Origin: an uncultured delta proteobacterium
Lineage (GTDB): Bacteria; Desulfobacterota; WTBG01; CAIYCZ01; CAIRTM01
Direction: 5' to 3'
Assembly: GCA_903881505.1 (NCBI GenBank)
Contig: CAIRTM010000037.1
Location: 1 to 35,437, forward strand
Length of the DNA: 35,437 nucleotides
Shown piece after piece: positions 8,754-15,634 of the stretch. The first letter of the stretch is position 1. Each line of letters opens with the position of its first letter. A program made the position numbers and the translations under genes. The notes under the pieces were generated by a model. That model worked only from the letters and a program-made list of their open reading frames with translations. It had not been told where the DNA came from and did not search any database.

Positions 8754-9239
8754 TTACGCCGTCCGTTTCCTGATAACATAGGTGATGCTATTGAGCAGTG
8801 ACCCGGTAACGCGCAGGATCGCGGTCCCTTTGAACCCTTTTGCCTTGCGAGCCCGTACAGTCGGACTGTCCGAGGGGTAGTTCCCCAGGGCTTTAATTTT
8901 TGCCTTTACCTTCGACACTGCCAGCAACCCGGCTTCGTCCAGGCCGCGCGTTGCACGCTTTGGGTTTGTCAGAGTTTCAATGGCCGCAGCCCTCAGCCGT
9001 TTGAGGCATTCGGGCTCCGCTTCTTTCACGCCGGGGATCAAAAAAGGCCTGGGCGGGATGTTGAGCGCTGCGCTGCCGAACTCGTTCTGATAGCCAATTT
9101 GCGCATTGCCGATTTTTGCGTCATCCTTGCGCGGGCTTTTTTCGGCCGGTATCCCGATCAGTACCTCGTTTGCCTCGAGCGTCTTGATTGCCCTAAAAAC
9201 CTCTTTTGTCCTGTCGATTGTCACGCGGGCGCCCTTCAT
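8754..9239 (-). CDS. Tail completion/neck protein (HK97 gp10-like fold likely)
   Basis: 161 residues from the ATG at 9239, which overlaps the upstream stop as ATGA; a longer in-frame extension to 9425 overlaps the preceding gene and is rejected. It contains EVLIGIPAEKSPRKDDAKIGNAQIGYQNEFGSAALNIPPRPFLIPGV. The combination of a V-L-I-G-I-P strand, an N-E-F-G turn and IPPRPF-L-x-P is shared by Mu gpG/HK97 gp10-type head-tail joining proteins. The C-terminus is basic. Role inferred from motif and position between the adaptor and the terminator. Confidence 0.7.
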   Translation of the reverse strand: MKGARVTIDRTKEVFRAIKTLEANEVLIGIPAEKSPRKDDAKIGNAQIGYQNEFGSAALNIPPRPFLIPGVKEAEPECLKRLRAAAIETLTNPKRATRGLDEAGLLAVSKVKAKIKALGNYPSDSPTVRARKAKGFKGTAILRVTGSLLNSITYVIRKRTA

Positions 9240-9541
9240 GTGAAAATAGCCCCCGCGCAAAACAGGCGTGACAGGTGCTGGAACTGCCGGCCGTATGACG
9301 TCGTTTCGTATCCCGGCTGCTTTGTCTGGCTGGTGTCCTGAGAGGTAGCAACACCGCCGAAAGTGCCGAGGATGAGGTAATGGGCGGCCACGAGGTGCAC
9401 CGCCCTGGTCCTCATATCGCCCCACATGTCAGTGCTGACCAGCTGCTCGGCAATGGTGCCGCAATTGGCAACTGAGGCCGCAATGTAGTCAGTGGTGGAC
9501 GCAAACTCGGGGAACTCCGTGCGAAATGCTGCGCTGTCCAT
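9236..9541 (-). CDS. Head-tail adaptor (DUF4054-like)
   Basis: 101 residues with the opening FRTEFPEFASTTDYIAASVANCGTIA, then DMRTRAVHLVAAHYLIL and a Gly-rich loop, ending TTSYGRQFQHLSRL. Adaptors of this kind (F-R-x-x-F-P-E-F, helical core, A-A-H-x-L, Y-G-x-x-F/Y-x-x-L) sit under the portal and seal the head. The start overlaps the upstream stop as TAATG and the end overlaps the next gene as ATGA. This chain of overlaps suggests coupled translation of the neck genes. Confidence 0.75.
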   Translation of the reverse strand: MDSAAFRTEFPEFASTTDYIAASVANCGTIAEQLVSTDMWGDMRTRAVHLVAAHYLILGTFGGVATSQDTSQTKQPGYETTSYGRQFQHLSRLFCAGAIFT

Positions 9542-9738
9542 TACCTGCGTTTCCTTCCGCTGGCAGGCTTTTTATCAGCCACCGGATCGGCCTGCACTTT
9601 TTCAATGTCGCCGTTTGCGACAAGGGATTTAAATTCATCCAGTCCGGCAACCTCTGCCGAGACTTCATGCACGCCCGGGTTAAAGCGCAGTGCCGGGTCA
9701 AAGTTAAACTGCCGTGTGCTTTTAAATGTTGCTTTCAC
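9541..9738 (-). CDS. Small head-tail junction protein, function unknown
   Basis: 65 residues from a GTG start at 9738, with GGAGAGG about 10 nt upstream. The sequence MKATFKSTRQFNFDPALRFNPGVHEVSAEVAGLDEFKSLVANG is beta-rich, then the C-terminus is strongly basic (KKPASGRKRR). Similar tiny proteins with an F-x-P-G-x-H/x-V core follow capsid genes in many myophages and are annotated only as hypothetical. It is the first gene after the hairpin behind the capsid gene. I recognise the position but no function. Confidence 0.55.
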   Translation of the reverse strand: MKATFKSTRQFNFDPALRFNPGVHEVSAEVAGLDEFKSLVANGDIEKVQADPVADKKPASGRKRR

Positions 9739-9781
9739 CAGGAGCCCACCTCTCCTATCCCTACCGGTTAAAAAGGGAAGA

Positions 9782-9837
9782 CCGGGGAAGCTGTGGCCGC
9801 ATGGGATGGAGCACGCGCCACAGCCTTATCCCCCCGG
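9782..9837 (-). terminator. Long GC-rich hairpin behind the major capsid gene
   Basis: Read on the minus strand, CCGGGG pairs with CCCCGG and, inside, GCTGTGG pairs with CCACAGC. A short CTTTTT run follows about 10 nt further on. It lies in the 110-bp gap between the capsid stop and the small neck gene. It could be a partial terminator or 3' stabiliser that makes capsid mRNA more abundant than the tail genes. The T-run is weak and distant, so full termination is unlikely. Confidence 0.45.
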
Positions 9838-9848
9838 ACAGGCAGCCC

Positions 9849-10829
9849 TTAGTAACCGTAGGCGAAGTAGCAGGCCTCGGGTTTCACAAACTCCACCGTG
9901 CCGAAGCGGCAGTAGTAGATCGATACCTGGTTGAGGCCGATGTTCTGCACGGGCAGCGAGAGCAGAACGGACCGGGGCCAGCGGACCACGTCTTCGCGCT
10001 TGGTGTAGGCCACCATGCGGTCGGTCGTTCCGGACGCGATGGACGCCAGCTCGCGGATCGGCACGATCTCAAGCGGCTTGCCGTTCATGCTGTTGGAGAG
10101 GCTGTTTTCAGCCAGGAACTTGGCAAGGCTCATGCTGCCGTTGTCCAGCTTGCGGCTCAGCAGGTAGGAGAACTTCGCCGGAGCAAGGCCGAGGCGATCC
10201 GGGCACATCGTGTAGCCCGTTGCAGCCCAGCAGGCGGCAAGGACGGTGTTGATGTCGGTCAGCACTTCCTCGTCCGTCTTGGCGGTCCACAGGCGGGACG
10301 TTGAACCGGCATTATTGGCAACCTGCGACTCGGTGACGAGCGTTGAATTGCACAGGCCGTACACGCCGGCTTTCGTATCGCCCAGCATGGTCATGCCCTG
10401 GCTGTCGAGGTTCAGCTTCAGCTGCAAAGCGCTGAACAGCTGCGGATCGAGCGGGCGGCCCAGTTTCTGCGCCTGCGCCAGCTCAACAACGCTTTTCTGC
10501 ACCGACTGGCCCCACAGGAAGGTCTTTGCGGTCACGCGCTCCGAGTCCACGTTCACGCCGGGGATCTCGGTTGACTTGCTGGAGATGAACGACTTGCCGG
10601 TTGATTTTTCGCCGCCGGCGGCATAGAAGTTCAGCCGGTCGAAGGCGGTCGTCTCGTCGGCAACGTCCAGATCCACGACGTCGATATCGCGTGCGAACGG
10701 GAACGATGCCATCGGCTCATGCAGGACCGGATCGAGGCGCTGCAGCTCGTTTGAGAAAAACACACCGGTCGAGTCGATGGTCGCCCGGTCGATGGTTGCA
10801 TTGTCTTTGAAGAAAATCTTTTTACTCAT
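9849..10829 (-). CDS. Major capsid protein (DUF2184-like)
   Basis: 326 residues from the ATG at 10829, which has AAGGAG 10 nt upstream; the in-frame ATG at 10895 lacks this and overlaps the cement gene. It contains FARDIDVVDLDVADETTAFDRLNFYAAGG, then GVNVDSERVTAKTFLWGQSVQKSVVELAQAQKLGRPLD. The C-terminal part reads RMVAYTKREDVVRWPRSVLLSLPVQNIGLNQVSIYYCRFGTVEFVKPEACYF. The D-x-x-x-E-R-x-T-x-x-x-x-x-W-G segment and the terminal R-x-G-x-V-E-x-x-x-P-x-A are typical of the DUF2184 HK97-fold capsids. It builds the icosahedral shell. Confidence 0.88.
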   Translation of the reverse strand: MSKKIFFKDNATIDRATIDSTGVFFSNELQRLDPVLHEPMASFPFARDIDVVDLDVADETTAFDRLNFYAAGGEKSTGKSFISSKSTEIPGVNVDSERVTAKTFLWGQSVQKSVVELAQAQKLGRPLDPQLFSALQLKLNLDSQGMTMLGDTKAGVYGLCNSTLVTESQVANNAGSTSRLWTAKTDEEVLTDINTVLAACWAATGYTMCPDRLGLAPAKFSYLLSRKLDNGSMSLAKFLAENSLSNSMNGKPLEIVPIRELASIASGTTDRMVAYTKREDVVRWPRSVLLSLPVQNIGLNQVSIYYCRFGTVEFVKPEACYFAYGY

Positions 10830-10857
10830 GGTTTTAATCTCCTTTGCGCTGTGGGCG

Positions 10858-11625
10858 TTAGATGTTGTATGCGATTTCAGCGATGTTGTTGGCATCCTTC
10901 GCGCCGGTGAAAAACGCGCCGGGGATTGCTTCTGTCGTCAGGGAAACAACGGGCGAGAACTTATCGCCTGCCGTCATGGTCCCGGCTGCCGTGATCGTGA
11001 AGGTCAGGCCGGCTGCGGTGTACTCGGTGCCGACAACGGCGTCCTTCAGGCGGTTGCCGTTCGGGTCGATCACGGAGCAGGCTGCGGTCTGCGACGTGGA
11101 CAGCAGCGTGATCACGTAGGTGCCGGGAACGATGACGGTCGCGTCTGCGACGGTGCAGGCAATCGTGCCGGTTCCGGTGCCGACGATGGTCGGGTTCGTC
11201 ACGGCCGCAACAGCACCGGCCTCAATGCCGCCCTGGTAGCGGGTTGAGGATGTAGCAGCTAGACGCACATACACCTTGCCGCCCTTCGCGGCGGTGCCGT
11301 ACTGCACGCTCACGGCGCAATAGCCGGAGCGCAGACCGTTCACAACCGCGGGATACACGGGCGGGGTGGCGGTCAGAATGGCCTCGTTGCTTGACGCGCC
11401 GGGGACCTGCGGGAAGGGCCGCACGATAAAGCCGTATGTGTCGGCCGCGCGGTCGGTGTCAACGAGCCCGGTGATGGTGTCGCTTGCGTCGATCTGGAAC
11501 GGCAGGCCGTACTTCGTCAGCGGCAGGGTTGAGGACTGCATAAATGCGTCAACCACTGCCCCGGAGCGGGTGATCGCGCCAGCAGGCGCAACGGGGATTG
11601 TGCTGGTAATAACCTGATTTGCCAT
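10858..11625 (-). CDS. Structural cement/capsid decoration protein
   Basis: 255 residues. The first 120 (ADTYGFIVRPFPQVPG, then LRSGYCAVSVQYGTAAKGGKVYVRL) follow the pattern of phage cement proteins that plug capsid threefold or interface sites. The later region (VTNPTIVGTGTGTI... TAAGLTFTITAAGTMTAGDKFSPVV) is a repetitive beta sandwich, apparently inserted or duplicated. The protein then returns to the capsid-like end AIPGAFFTGAKDANNIAEIAYNI. It lies between protease/scaffold and capsid, the usual place. The beta insertion may be an outward-facing decoration domain; that part is inference. Confidence 0.72.
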   Translation of the reverse strand: MANQVITSTIPVAPAGAITRSGAVVDAFMQSSTLPLTKYGLPFQIDASDTITGLVDTDRAADTYGFIVRPFPQVPGASSNEAILTATPPVYPAVVNGLRSGYCAVSVQYGTAAKGGKVYVRLAATSSTRYQGGIEAGAVAAVTNPTIVGTGTGTIACTVADATVIVPGTYVITLLSTSQTAACSVIDPNGNRLKDAVVGTEYTAAGLTFTITAAGTMTAGDKFSPVVSLTTEAIPGAFFTGAKDANNIAEIAYNI

Positions 11626-11657
11626 TGTCTTGTCTCCTTGTGTGCTCTTGGTTTTGT

Positions 11658-12308
11658 TTACAGTTTCGGAACAGGGAACATCTCTTTTGCCCGATCGTTC
11701 AGGCGCTTGTGCTGCGATACGGGAGCAGGCGCGTCGTTCGTCGGAGCTTTCGTTTCTGCCAGGCGTGCCTTGCGCTGTTCTTTCAGCAGCTCGGACGCGG
11801 CGACAAACAGCTCGATGCTGTCAAACGCCGGAGCCTTGCCGCAGGAAAGCGTGTCGATGATCGCCTTGCCGTCGGTGGTCGCATAAGCGGCTTTCAGCGC
11901 AGACGGGATAATGTCGGCCGAGGTTGCAATGCCGGGAGCCAGTATTTCAGCGCGTGACATGGTCTCAGCATCCGGTACACTGTCGCCGGTGGGAGTTGCG
12001 GGAGGAGCGGGCTCTGCGGTCAGCCTGTTGATCGCTTCCTCAAGCACCGCGATACGGTCGGAATAGCGGCCCATTTCCTCACGGCATGCGTCAAGCTGCA
12101 GGCGCATATCGTTTACAATGACCGATATGTCAGCTGCATCCTGTGCTGGCACTGCAGGATCAGGCGGATCCCCTGCTGCAGGAGGATCACCCGCGGGCGG
12201 GTCTGCGTCATTGGTCGGCTGCGCGGGCGGTTCTGCCTCGTCAACAGCAGCATCAAAAGCGGAAAACCAGCTCCTGAGCTGTTCTTTCAGGCCTTTCAGT
12301 TTTGTCAT
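11658..12308 (-). CDS. Internal in-frame scaffold protein within the protease gene
   Basis: An ATG at 12308 lies in frame inside the protease gene, and AAGGAG is placed 6 nt upstream of it. The product would be 216 residues beginning MTKLKGLKEQLRSWF. It is helical and acidic, with a Pro/Ala/Asp-rich linker and a coiled coil, and ends in a basic tail (HKRLNDRAKEMFPVPKL). This mirrors lambda C/Nu3, where the scaffold is made from an internal start of the protease gene. The start site is seen directly; the role as scaffold is inference from that precedent. Confidence 0.65.
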   Translation of the reverse strand: MTKLKGLKEQLRSWFSAFDAAVDEAEPPAQPTNDADPPAGDPPAAGDPPDPAVPAQDAADISVIVNDMRLQLDACREEMGRYSDRIAVLEEAINRLTAEPAPPATPTGDSVPDAETMSRAEILAPGIATSADIIPSALKAAYATTDGKAIIDTLSCGKAPAFDSIELFVAASELLKEQRKARLAETKAPTNDAPAPVSQHKRLNDRAKEMFPVPKL

Positions 12309-12875
12309 GCCTATCTCCTTGAGCGAAATTTGATCTTGTATGGCGCACTCGCTGCCGCAGCGGCCGGCAGGCACAAGTGCGCAGTGGTTGCCAATGATGC
12401 TCGTCTGGTGTCCCTGGCCGGGTCCGTCTGCAACGTATTGCGCGTCGTATCCGAGCGACACTTCACGCAGGCCGTTGCGGATTGCAAAAATTGCCTCGGC
12501 GTCAGTTATAAGCAGGTCTGCCATGAGCTTGTCGTCGTCCGGGCTTTCACCTGGTCGCACGTTCTGGATCACGCCGGCTGCGTACAGTTTCCAGTTTTCC
12601 GGGGTGATCATTTCCGTGGGGTGCAGCAGCGTGACCGGCTTGCCCTCAAAGGACGCGATTGTAACGGCGTCGAAAAGGACCTCAGGCGCGCGCGAGACAA
12701 CAACCTTGCCGGCCGGGGCGTCAATGATTGGCTGTCCGTTTTCGTCGGTCAGTTCCTGTGCGGAATAGATCAGCTGGCCGGTGCGCGCAATAGGCACATT
12801 TCGGCAAAGGAGGTATCCCTCCGGGGTCTCCTGCTGGTTCTCGCTGATGAATGCTGTGGTGTAGTAGTTCGGCAT
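11658..12875 (-). CDS. Prohead protease (DUF2213-like) with C-terminal scaffold domain
   Basis: 405 residues from the ATG at 12875; a TTG three codons upstream is an alternative. The first 180 residues contain EGYLLCRNVPIARTGQLIY, VTLLHPTEMITPENW, DAEAIFAIRNGLREVSLGYDAQY and GNHCALVPAGRCG. His (in LHP) and Ser (in VSLGY) are likely catalytic residues of this S14/S49-unrelated prohead protease family. After residue 193 a new domain begins: Pro/Ala/Asp-rich, then a coiled coil (CREEMGRYSDRIAVLEEAINRL), as in scaffolds. No Shine-Dalgarno is visible before 12875, because the upstream RNA element ends directly there. Confidence 0.8.
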   Translation of the reverse strand: MPNYYTTAFISENQQETPEGYLLCRNVPIARTGQLIYSAQELTDENGQPIIDAPAGKVVVSRAPEVLFDAVTIASFEGKPVTLLHPTEMITPENWKLYAAGVIQNVRPGESPDDDKLMADLLITDAEAIFAIRNGLREVSLGYDAQYVADGPGQGHQTSIIGNHCALVPAGRCGSECAIQDQISLKEIGMTKLKGLKEQLRSWFSAFDAAVDEAEPPAQPTNDADPPAGDPPAAGDPPDPAVPAQDAADISVIVNDMRLQLDACREEMGRYSDRIAVLEEAINRLTAEPAPPATPTGDSVPDAETMSRAEILAPGIATSADIIPSALKAAYATTDGKAIIDTLSCGKAPAFDSIELFVAASELLKEQRKARLAETKAPTNDAPAPVSQHKRLNDRAKEMFPVPKL

Positions 12876-12882
12876 TTTGGCC

Positions 12883-13029
12883 AAAAAAAAACCGCACAGC
12901 AGGCGCGAAGCCTAAACTATGCGGTGTGTTCGGTATCCCCTAAAAACAGGGGCGACATTAACCGGCTATATTCACTTTTTTGTTAAAAAACCAAACCTTT
13001 CTGTGCTGCGTTAATTCACCCTTAGCACA
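12883..13029 (-). ncRNA. C4/P4-CI-like antisense RNA element in the head operon
   Basis: On the minus strand this gap folds into ordered elements. A hairpin (TGTGCT/AGCACA, 13002-13029) shows GGGTGAATTAAC in its loop. A second hairpin CCCCT/AGGGG lies at 12937-12952. A terminator ACCGCA/TGCGGT is followed by a run of nine T (12883-12925). The segment GTTAATGTCGCCC (12950-12962) is complementary to the first loop with one bulge and one wobble. The string GATACCGAACACACCGCA before the terminator is one I recall from the C4/P4-CI immunity RNA and ash region of enterobacterial phages. Family match is from memory; the folding is visible in the sequence. A short frame (ATG at 13031, 24 codons) may be a leader peptide. 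Confidence 0.55.
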
Positions 13030-13048
13030 CATTTTGACACTTTGTCAA
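13020..13048 (-). promoter_or_regulatory. Possible promoter/operator upstream of the C4-like RNA
   Basis: A perfect -35 TTGACA (13048-13043, minus strand) is part of a 15-bp palindrome TTGACAAAGTGTCAA. At 17 nt distance the -10 would be CTAAGG, which is poor, although preceded by TG one base away. It could be a regulated promoter that needs an activator, or a protein-binding site only. It is placed correctly to start the RNA element downstream. Confidence 0.3.
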
Positions 13049-13080
13049 CCATAAAATGGAAAGAATGACATTTTTTTTCT

Positions 13081-13269
13081 TTACCCGTCCTCGTCAACCT
13101 CGATCCAGTCAGGGGCGTGATCGTAGTAGATGCACTGGAATGGCGTCGCGTTCTCGCCCTCCTTGAAATCGAAAAACGTCGTGCAGTGGTAGCACATGCG
13201 GCCCGGGCATTGCGTGCACTTGTACATCCTGCCGACGATATTCAGACCGATTACGTTCCCGGGTGACAC
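13081..13269 (-). CDS. Small CxxC protein, function unknown
   Basis: 62 residues from a GTG at 13269 that overlaps the preceding stop (TAGTG). It contains YKCTQCPGRMCYHC, four cysteines in a C-x2-C-x4-C-x2-C arrangement, suggesting one zinc site. An acidic tail follows (DHAPDWIEVDEDG). It is reminiscent in size of Mu Com, a zinc-binding translational regulator, but the spacing differs and I do not claim homology. It is the last gene before the C4-like RNA, so it might belong to that control unit. Confidence 0.55.
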   Translation of the reverse strand: MSPGNVIGLNIVGRMYKCTQCPGRMCYHCTTFFDFKEGENATPFQCIYYDHAPDWIEVDEDG

Positions 13270-13439
13270 TATCTGACCTCAACCTGTTTTGTGATTTTCG
13301 CCACCTGTCCGTTGTTCAGGTGCACCGTGATATTGCCGGTGTCCCCTGCTTGAATTATAGCCAATTCCATAAAAATTTTCAGGACTTCTTTTCTGATATC
13401 GGGCTTTTCGACGATATTCACCACGCGCGAGCAGCTCAT
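13269..13439 (-). CDS. 56-residue YezD/DUF2292-like protein
   Basis: The ATG at 13439 overlaps the head morphogenesis stop as ATGA, and the stop overlaps the next GTG as TAGTG, so it sits in a tightly coupled chain. The protein has a helix (RKEVLKIFMELAIIQAG) then two strands, GNITVHLNNGQVAKITKQVEVR. The pattern G-x-I-x-V-x-x-x-N-G-x-V-x-x-I-x-x-x-x-x-x-R is that of small DUF2292/YezD proteins, of unknown biochemical role. Length and order agree. It is too short for many gene callers. Confidence 0.6.
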   Translation of the reverse strand: MSCSRVVNIVEKPDIRKEVLKIFMELAIIQAGDTGNITVHLNNGQVAKITKQVEVR

Positions 13440-14215
13440 TCAGTGCCCTCATCAACAGGTAACAGGACAGGCTCAGGATAACAGCGGCAGTTCGGGAACT
13501 GACCCGGGTGATGGCTCTCGCCGTCAGATAACGTCGGCGGGCTCGACCAGGAGAATATCTCGCCGGCGTCTGAGCGCTCGGCCATTTCGCGGTGGCTGTC
13601 ACGCACGACCTCATCCTCCATCGTGCGCCAGTAATAGCCGGTTGATCCTACCGATTCAGCCCTTGCCTGCGTGAGCATGCTGTTTGCCTTGGCCGTCTCT
13701 GTCCGGGCGATCACGCGAGCCCGGCCCTCGGTAACATCGCCTGCCCGCTCGATGTCTTTTGCGATCTCCTCGGGCCTCAGTCCCGCAACCATCCCGGACC
13801 GTGCCCGTTCCTGGGCCCATTTCCCCGCCTCGGTCGGTATGGACTTGATAAGCTGCACCTGGGAGGCCTGCAGCTCGCGCAGGCGCTTTCCTACGGCATC
13901 ATCGGCAACAAGGCCGCGCAACCCCCTGAATATCGCCTTTGACTGCGCCTGAAAGGCTCTGCGTGCGTCGGTGTCGATCTTTGCCAGGGCGCGGGAGACG
14001 AGCTTCTCAGCCCAGGGTCCGAGCGCCTCAGAATAAGCCGCCAGGGCAGCAAGCATCTTCGCGCCCGATGCACCCGAGGCCAGCGTTGAAGCGTTGCTCT
14101 CAACGATAACACCTGCCATACGGGCGACCTTTTTCAGCTGCTTTTCCAGTTCACGCTCGACGCCTTTCGGCGTTGCGTATGCCGGGCGCTTCTTTGTCGG
14201 CTTCTTACGCGGCAT
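13436..14215 (-). CDS. Phage head morphogenesis protein (SPP1 gp7/Mu gpF-like)
   Basis: 259 residues. The last third holds the family signature: ARVIARTETAKANSML, then YYWRTMEDEVVRDSHREMAER, then HHPGQFPNCRCYPEPVL. The R-T-E-x-x-x-x, D-x-x-V-R-x-x-H and N-C-R-C motifs define SPP1 gp7-type minor head proteins, present in a few copies on the portal. The N-terminus is Lys/Arg-rich (PRKKPTKKRP), as often seen for DNA-contacting minor proteins. It overlaps the portal by 11 bp. Confidence 0.88.
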   Translation of the reverse strand: MPRKKPTKKRPAYATPKGVERELEKQLKKVARMAGVIVESNASTLASGASGAKMLAALAAYSEALGPWAEKLVSRALAKIDTDARRAFQAQSKAIFRGLRGLVADDAVGKRLRELQASQVQLIKSIPTEAGKWAQERARSGMVAGLRPEEIAKDIERAGDVTEGRARVIARTETAKANSMLTQARAESVGSTGYYWRTMEDEVVRDSHREMAERSDAGEIFSWSSPPTLSDGESHHPGQFPNCRCYPEPVLLPVDEGTE

Positions 14216-15620
14216 CTAAGTCACCATTAGCAGGAACGCCATGCGCTACCGGATCGGCCGGCGGTGGAGTCTCTATCACCGGCTCAGGTGGTTCAGCCTC
14301 AGCCTCTTCGATTTCCTCCTGGCTGATCGTTGAAAAGATGCCCGTTTCCTCGCTCGATTTCTTGAGCTCTTTGAGGGCCGTCGCCTGACCGATAATCCCG
14401 GCGTCGGAAACCTTGACAACAGCGTCAGCAACAGCCTGAGCGGCCGTCGCCTTTTCCTGTTCCGTTGTCTGCCACAGGGGATTGAAATCAAAGTCAAAAT
14501 CCGCCGGCAGCGGCTGACCAAAAAGCGACATGCTTGAGCACTCAAGCAACAGGTGGATCGGCTCTCGCAGGCGCGTTTCCTGTTCGCTGGATATGCCGTC
14601 GTAATAGTTGCGGGTATCGCTTTCACCCGTTGCGTTCATCCCGGCGGGCGCCTGGCCAAAAACCTTGGTGGCCGGCATGCGGCCGGCTCCGCACAGCTGC
14701 TGCCCGAACTGCGTCATCATATCCGACAGCCCTGCGAACGTGTAGGAGTTGTAGGCGACCTCGTCTGTTTTGTCCAAGAGCGTAACACCCTGGGAGTTCT
14801 CCATCAGGGCCGTATAAAGCCACGCTGTTGTCATGTTTTCCTGTGCCTTGCTGCCGGCCGCGAGCACGTCACGGAATCCGTCAATTTTCACCGACTTTAC
14901 ATGTGCCTTGCGGATCAGGTCTGCAGAGCCAATCGTCGCCTGGTCGAATGACAGGAGCCGATCATGGATACGCTCAACGATGGACGCTCCCCAGTACTGT
15001 TCAGTCACAGCTTCATCGCCCGGCAACTCGATGCCGATCATGCGCACGCAGCGGCTGTGGTGCACGGTCTCAACAGCTTTTCCCGCGGCCGTTATCAGGT
15101 AGTATTCAGGCAGCCCGATTTTCGGACCTGTCTTTATGCGCCGTACTGGATCAGGCTGCACCTGGTGACGGTCATACACAAGCAGGCCATTAAACTGGCC
15201 CTTGCCGATCCGTCTGATATCAAGCGGAGTCGCGGTTTGCTGGCCCTCGATGTTAATCACGCCCAGTGCCCCGCCGTACAGCCTCGCCCAGCGGATCAGG
15301 TCGGTGATGGCTTTCCACAGCCCGGACCGGACCAGGTACCGCTGCAGCTGCGTCGCCTTATCCTGGTCAATTTCGCCGGTCAGGGTTATCCCCTCGCGGG
15401 TCATGTCCTCGGCTACGTAGTCAACCATGGCGCCGACGACCCAGTTCGTCCTGTAGGCTGCGGTGAGCTGGTCCTTGTCTTTCGTCAGGCCGCTGCGGAC
15501 GTAGGTCCCCTGTGACATAACCGTGCCCGACGACGTTGAAAGCGCTGCGGCTAGGTTCTGGTAGCCGTCGATGAACGCCTTTTTGATTTTGTCGATTGCC
15601 GTGCCTTTTTTATTCTTCAT
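14205..15620 (-). CDS. Portal protein (DUF1073-like)
   Basis: 471 residues from the ATG at 15620 (AGGAG 7 nt upstream); an in-frame ATG at 15653 lacks such a site and overlaps terminase. It contains GTYVRSGLTKDKDQLTAAYRTNWVVGAMVDYVAEDMTREGITL, then WARLYGGALGVINIEGQ, and GASIVERIHDRLLSFDQATIGSADLI. These are hallmarks of the DUF1073 portal family, which forms the dodecameric DNA channel. The family is labelled Acb1-like N-terminal in Pfam because some members carry an anti-CBASS domain. The C-terminus here is only an acidic Glu/Pro tail, so no Acb1 domain is visible. Confidence 0.9.
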   Translation of the reverse strand: MKNKKGTAIDKIKKAFIDGYQNLAAALSTSSGTVMSQGTYVRSGLTKDKDQLTAAYRTNWVVGAMVDYVAEDMTREGITLTGEIDQDKATQLQRYLVRSGLWKAITDLIRWARLYGGALGVINIEGQQTATPLDIRRIGKGQFNGLLVYDRHQVQPDPVRRIKTGPKIGLPEYYLITAAGKAVETVHHSRCVRMIGIELPGDEAVTEQYWGASIVERIHDRLLSFDQATIGSADLIRKAHVKSVKIDGFRDVLAAGSKAQENMTTAWLYTALMENSQGVTLLDKTDEVAYNSYTFAGLSDMMTQFGQQLCGAGRMPATKVFGQAPAGMNATGESDTRNYYDGISSEQETRLREPIHLLLECSSMSLFGQPLPADFDFDFNPLWQTTEQEKATAAQAVADAVVKVSDAGIIGQATALKELKKSSEETGIFSTISQEEIEEAEAEPPEPVIETPPPADPVAHGVPANGDLDAA

Positions 15621-15634
15621 GCGTAAACTCCTGG

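Noticed and set aside
8020-8781. 253-codon plus-strand frame over neck terminator and sheath start
   Set aside because: It crosses two well-supported minus-strand genes and their boundary, and has no recognisable domain or ribosome site.
14205-15620. Anti-CBASS Acb1 activity in the portal gene
   Set aside because: The family name in Pfam mentions Acb1, but the protein shows only the portal region and an acidic tail, with no H-x-T/S pair of a 2H phosphoesterase that I can see.
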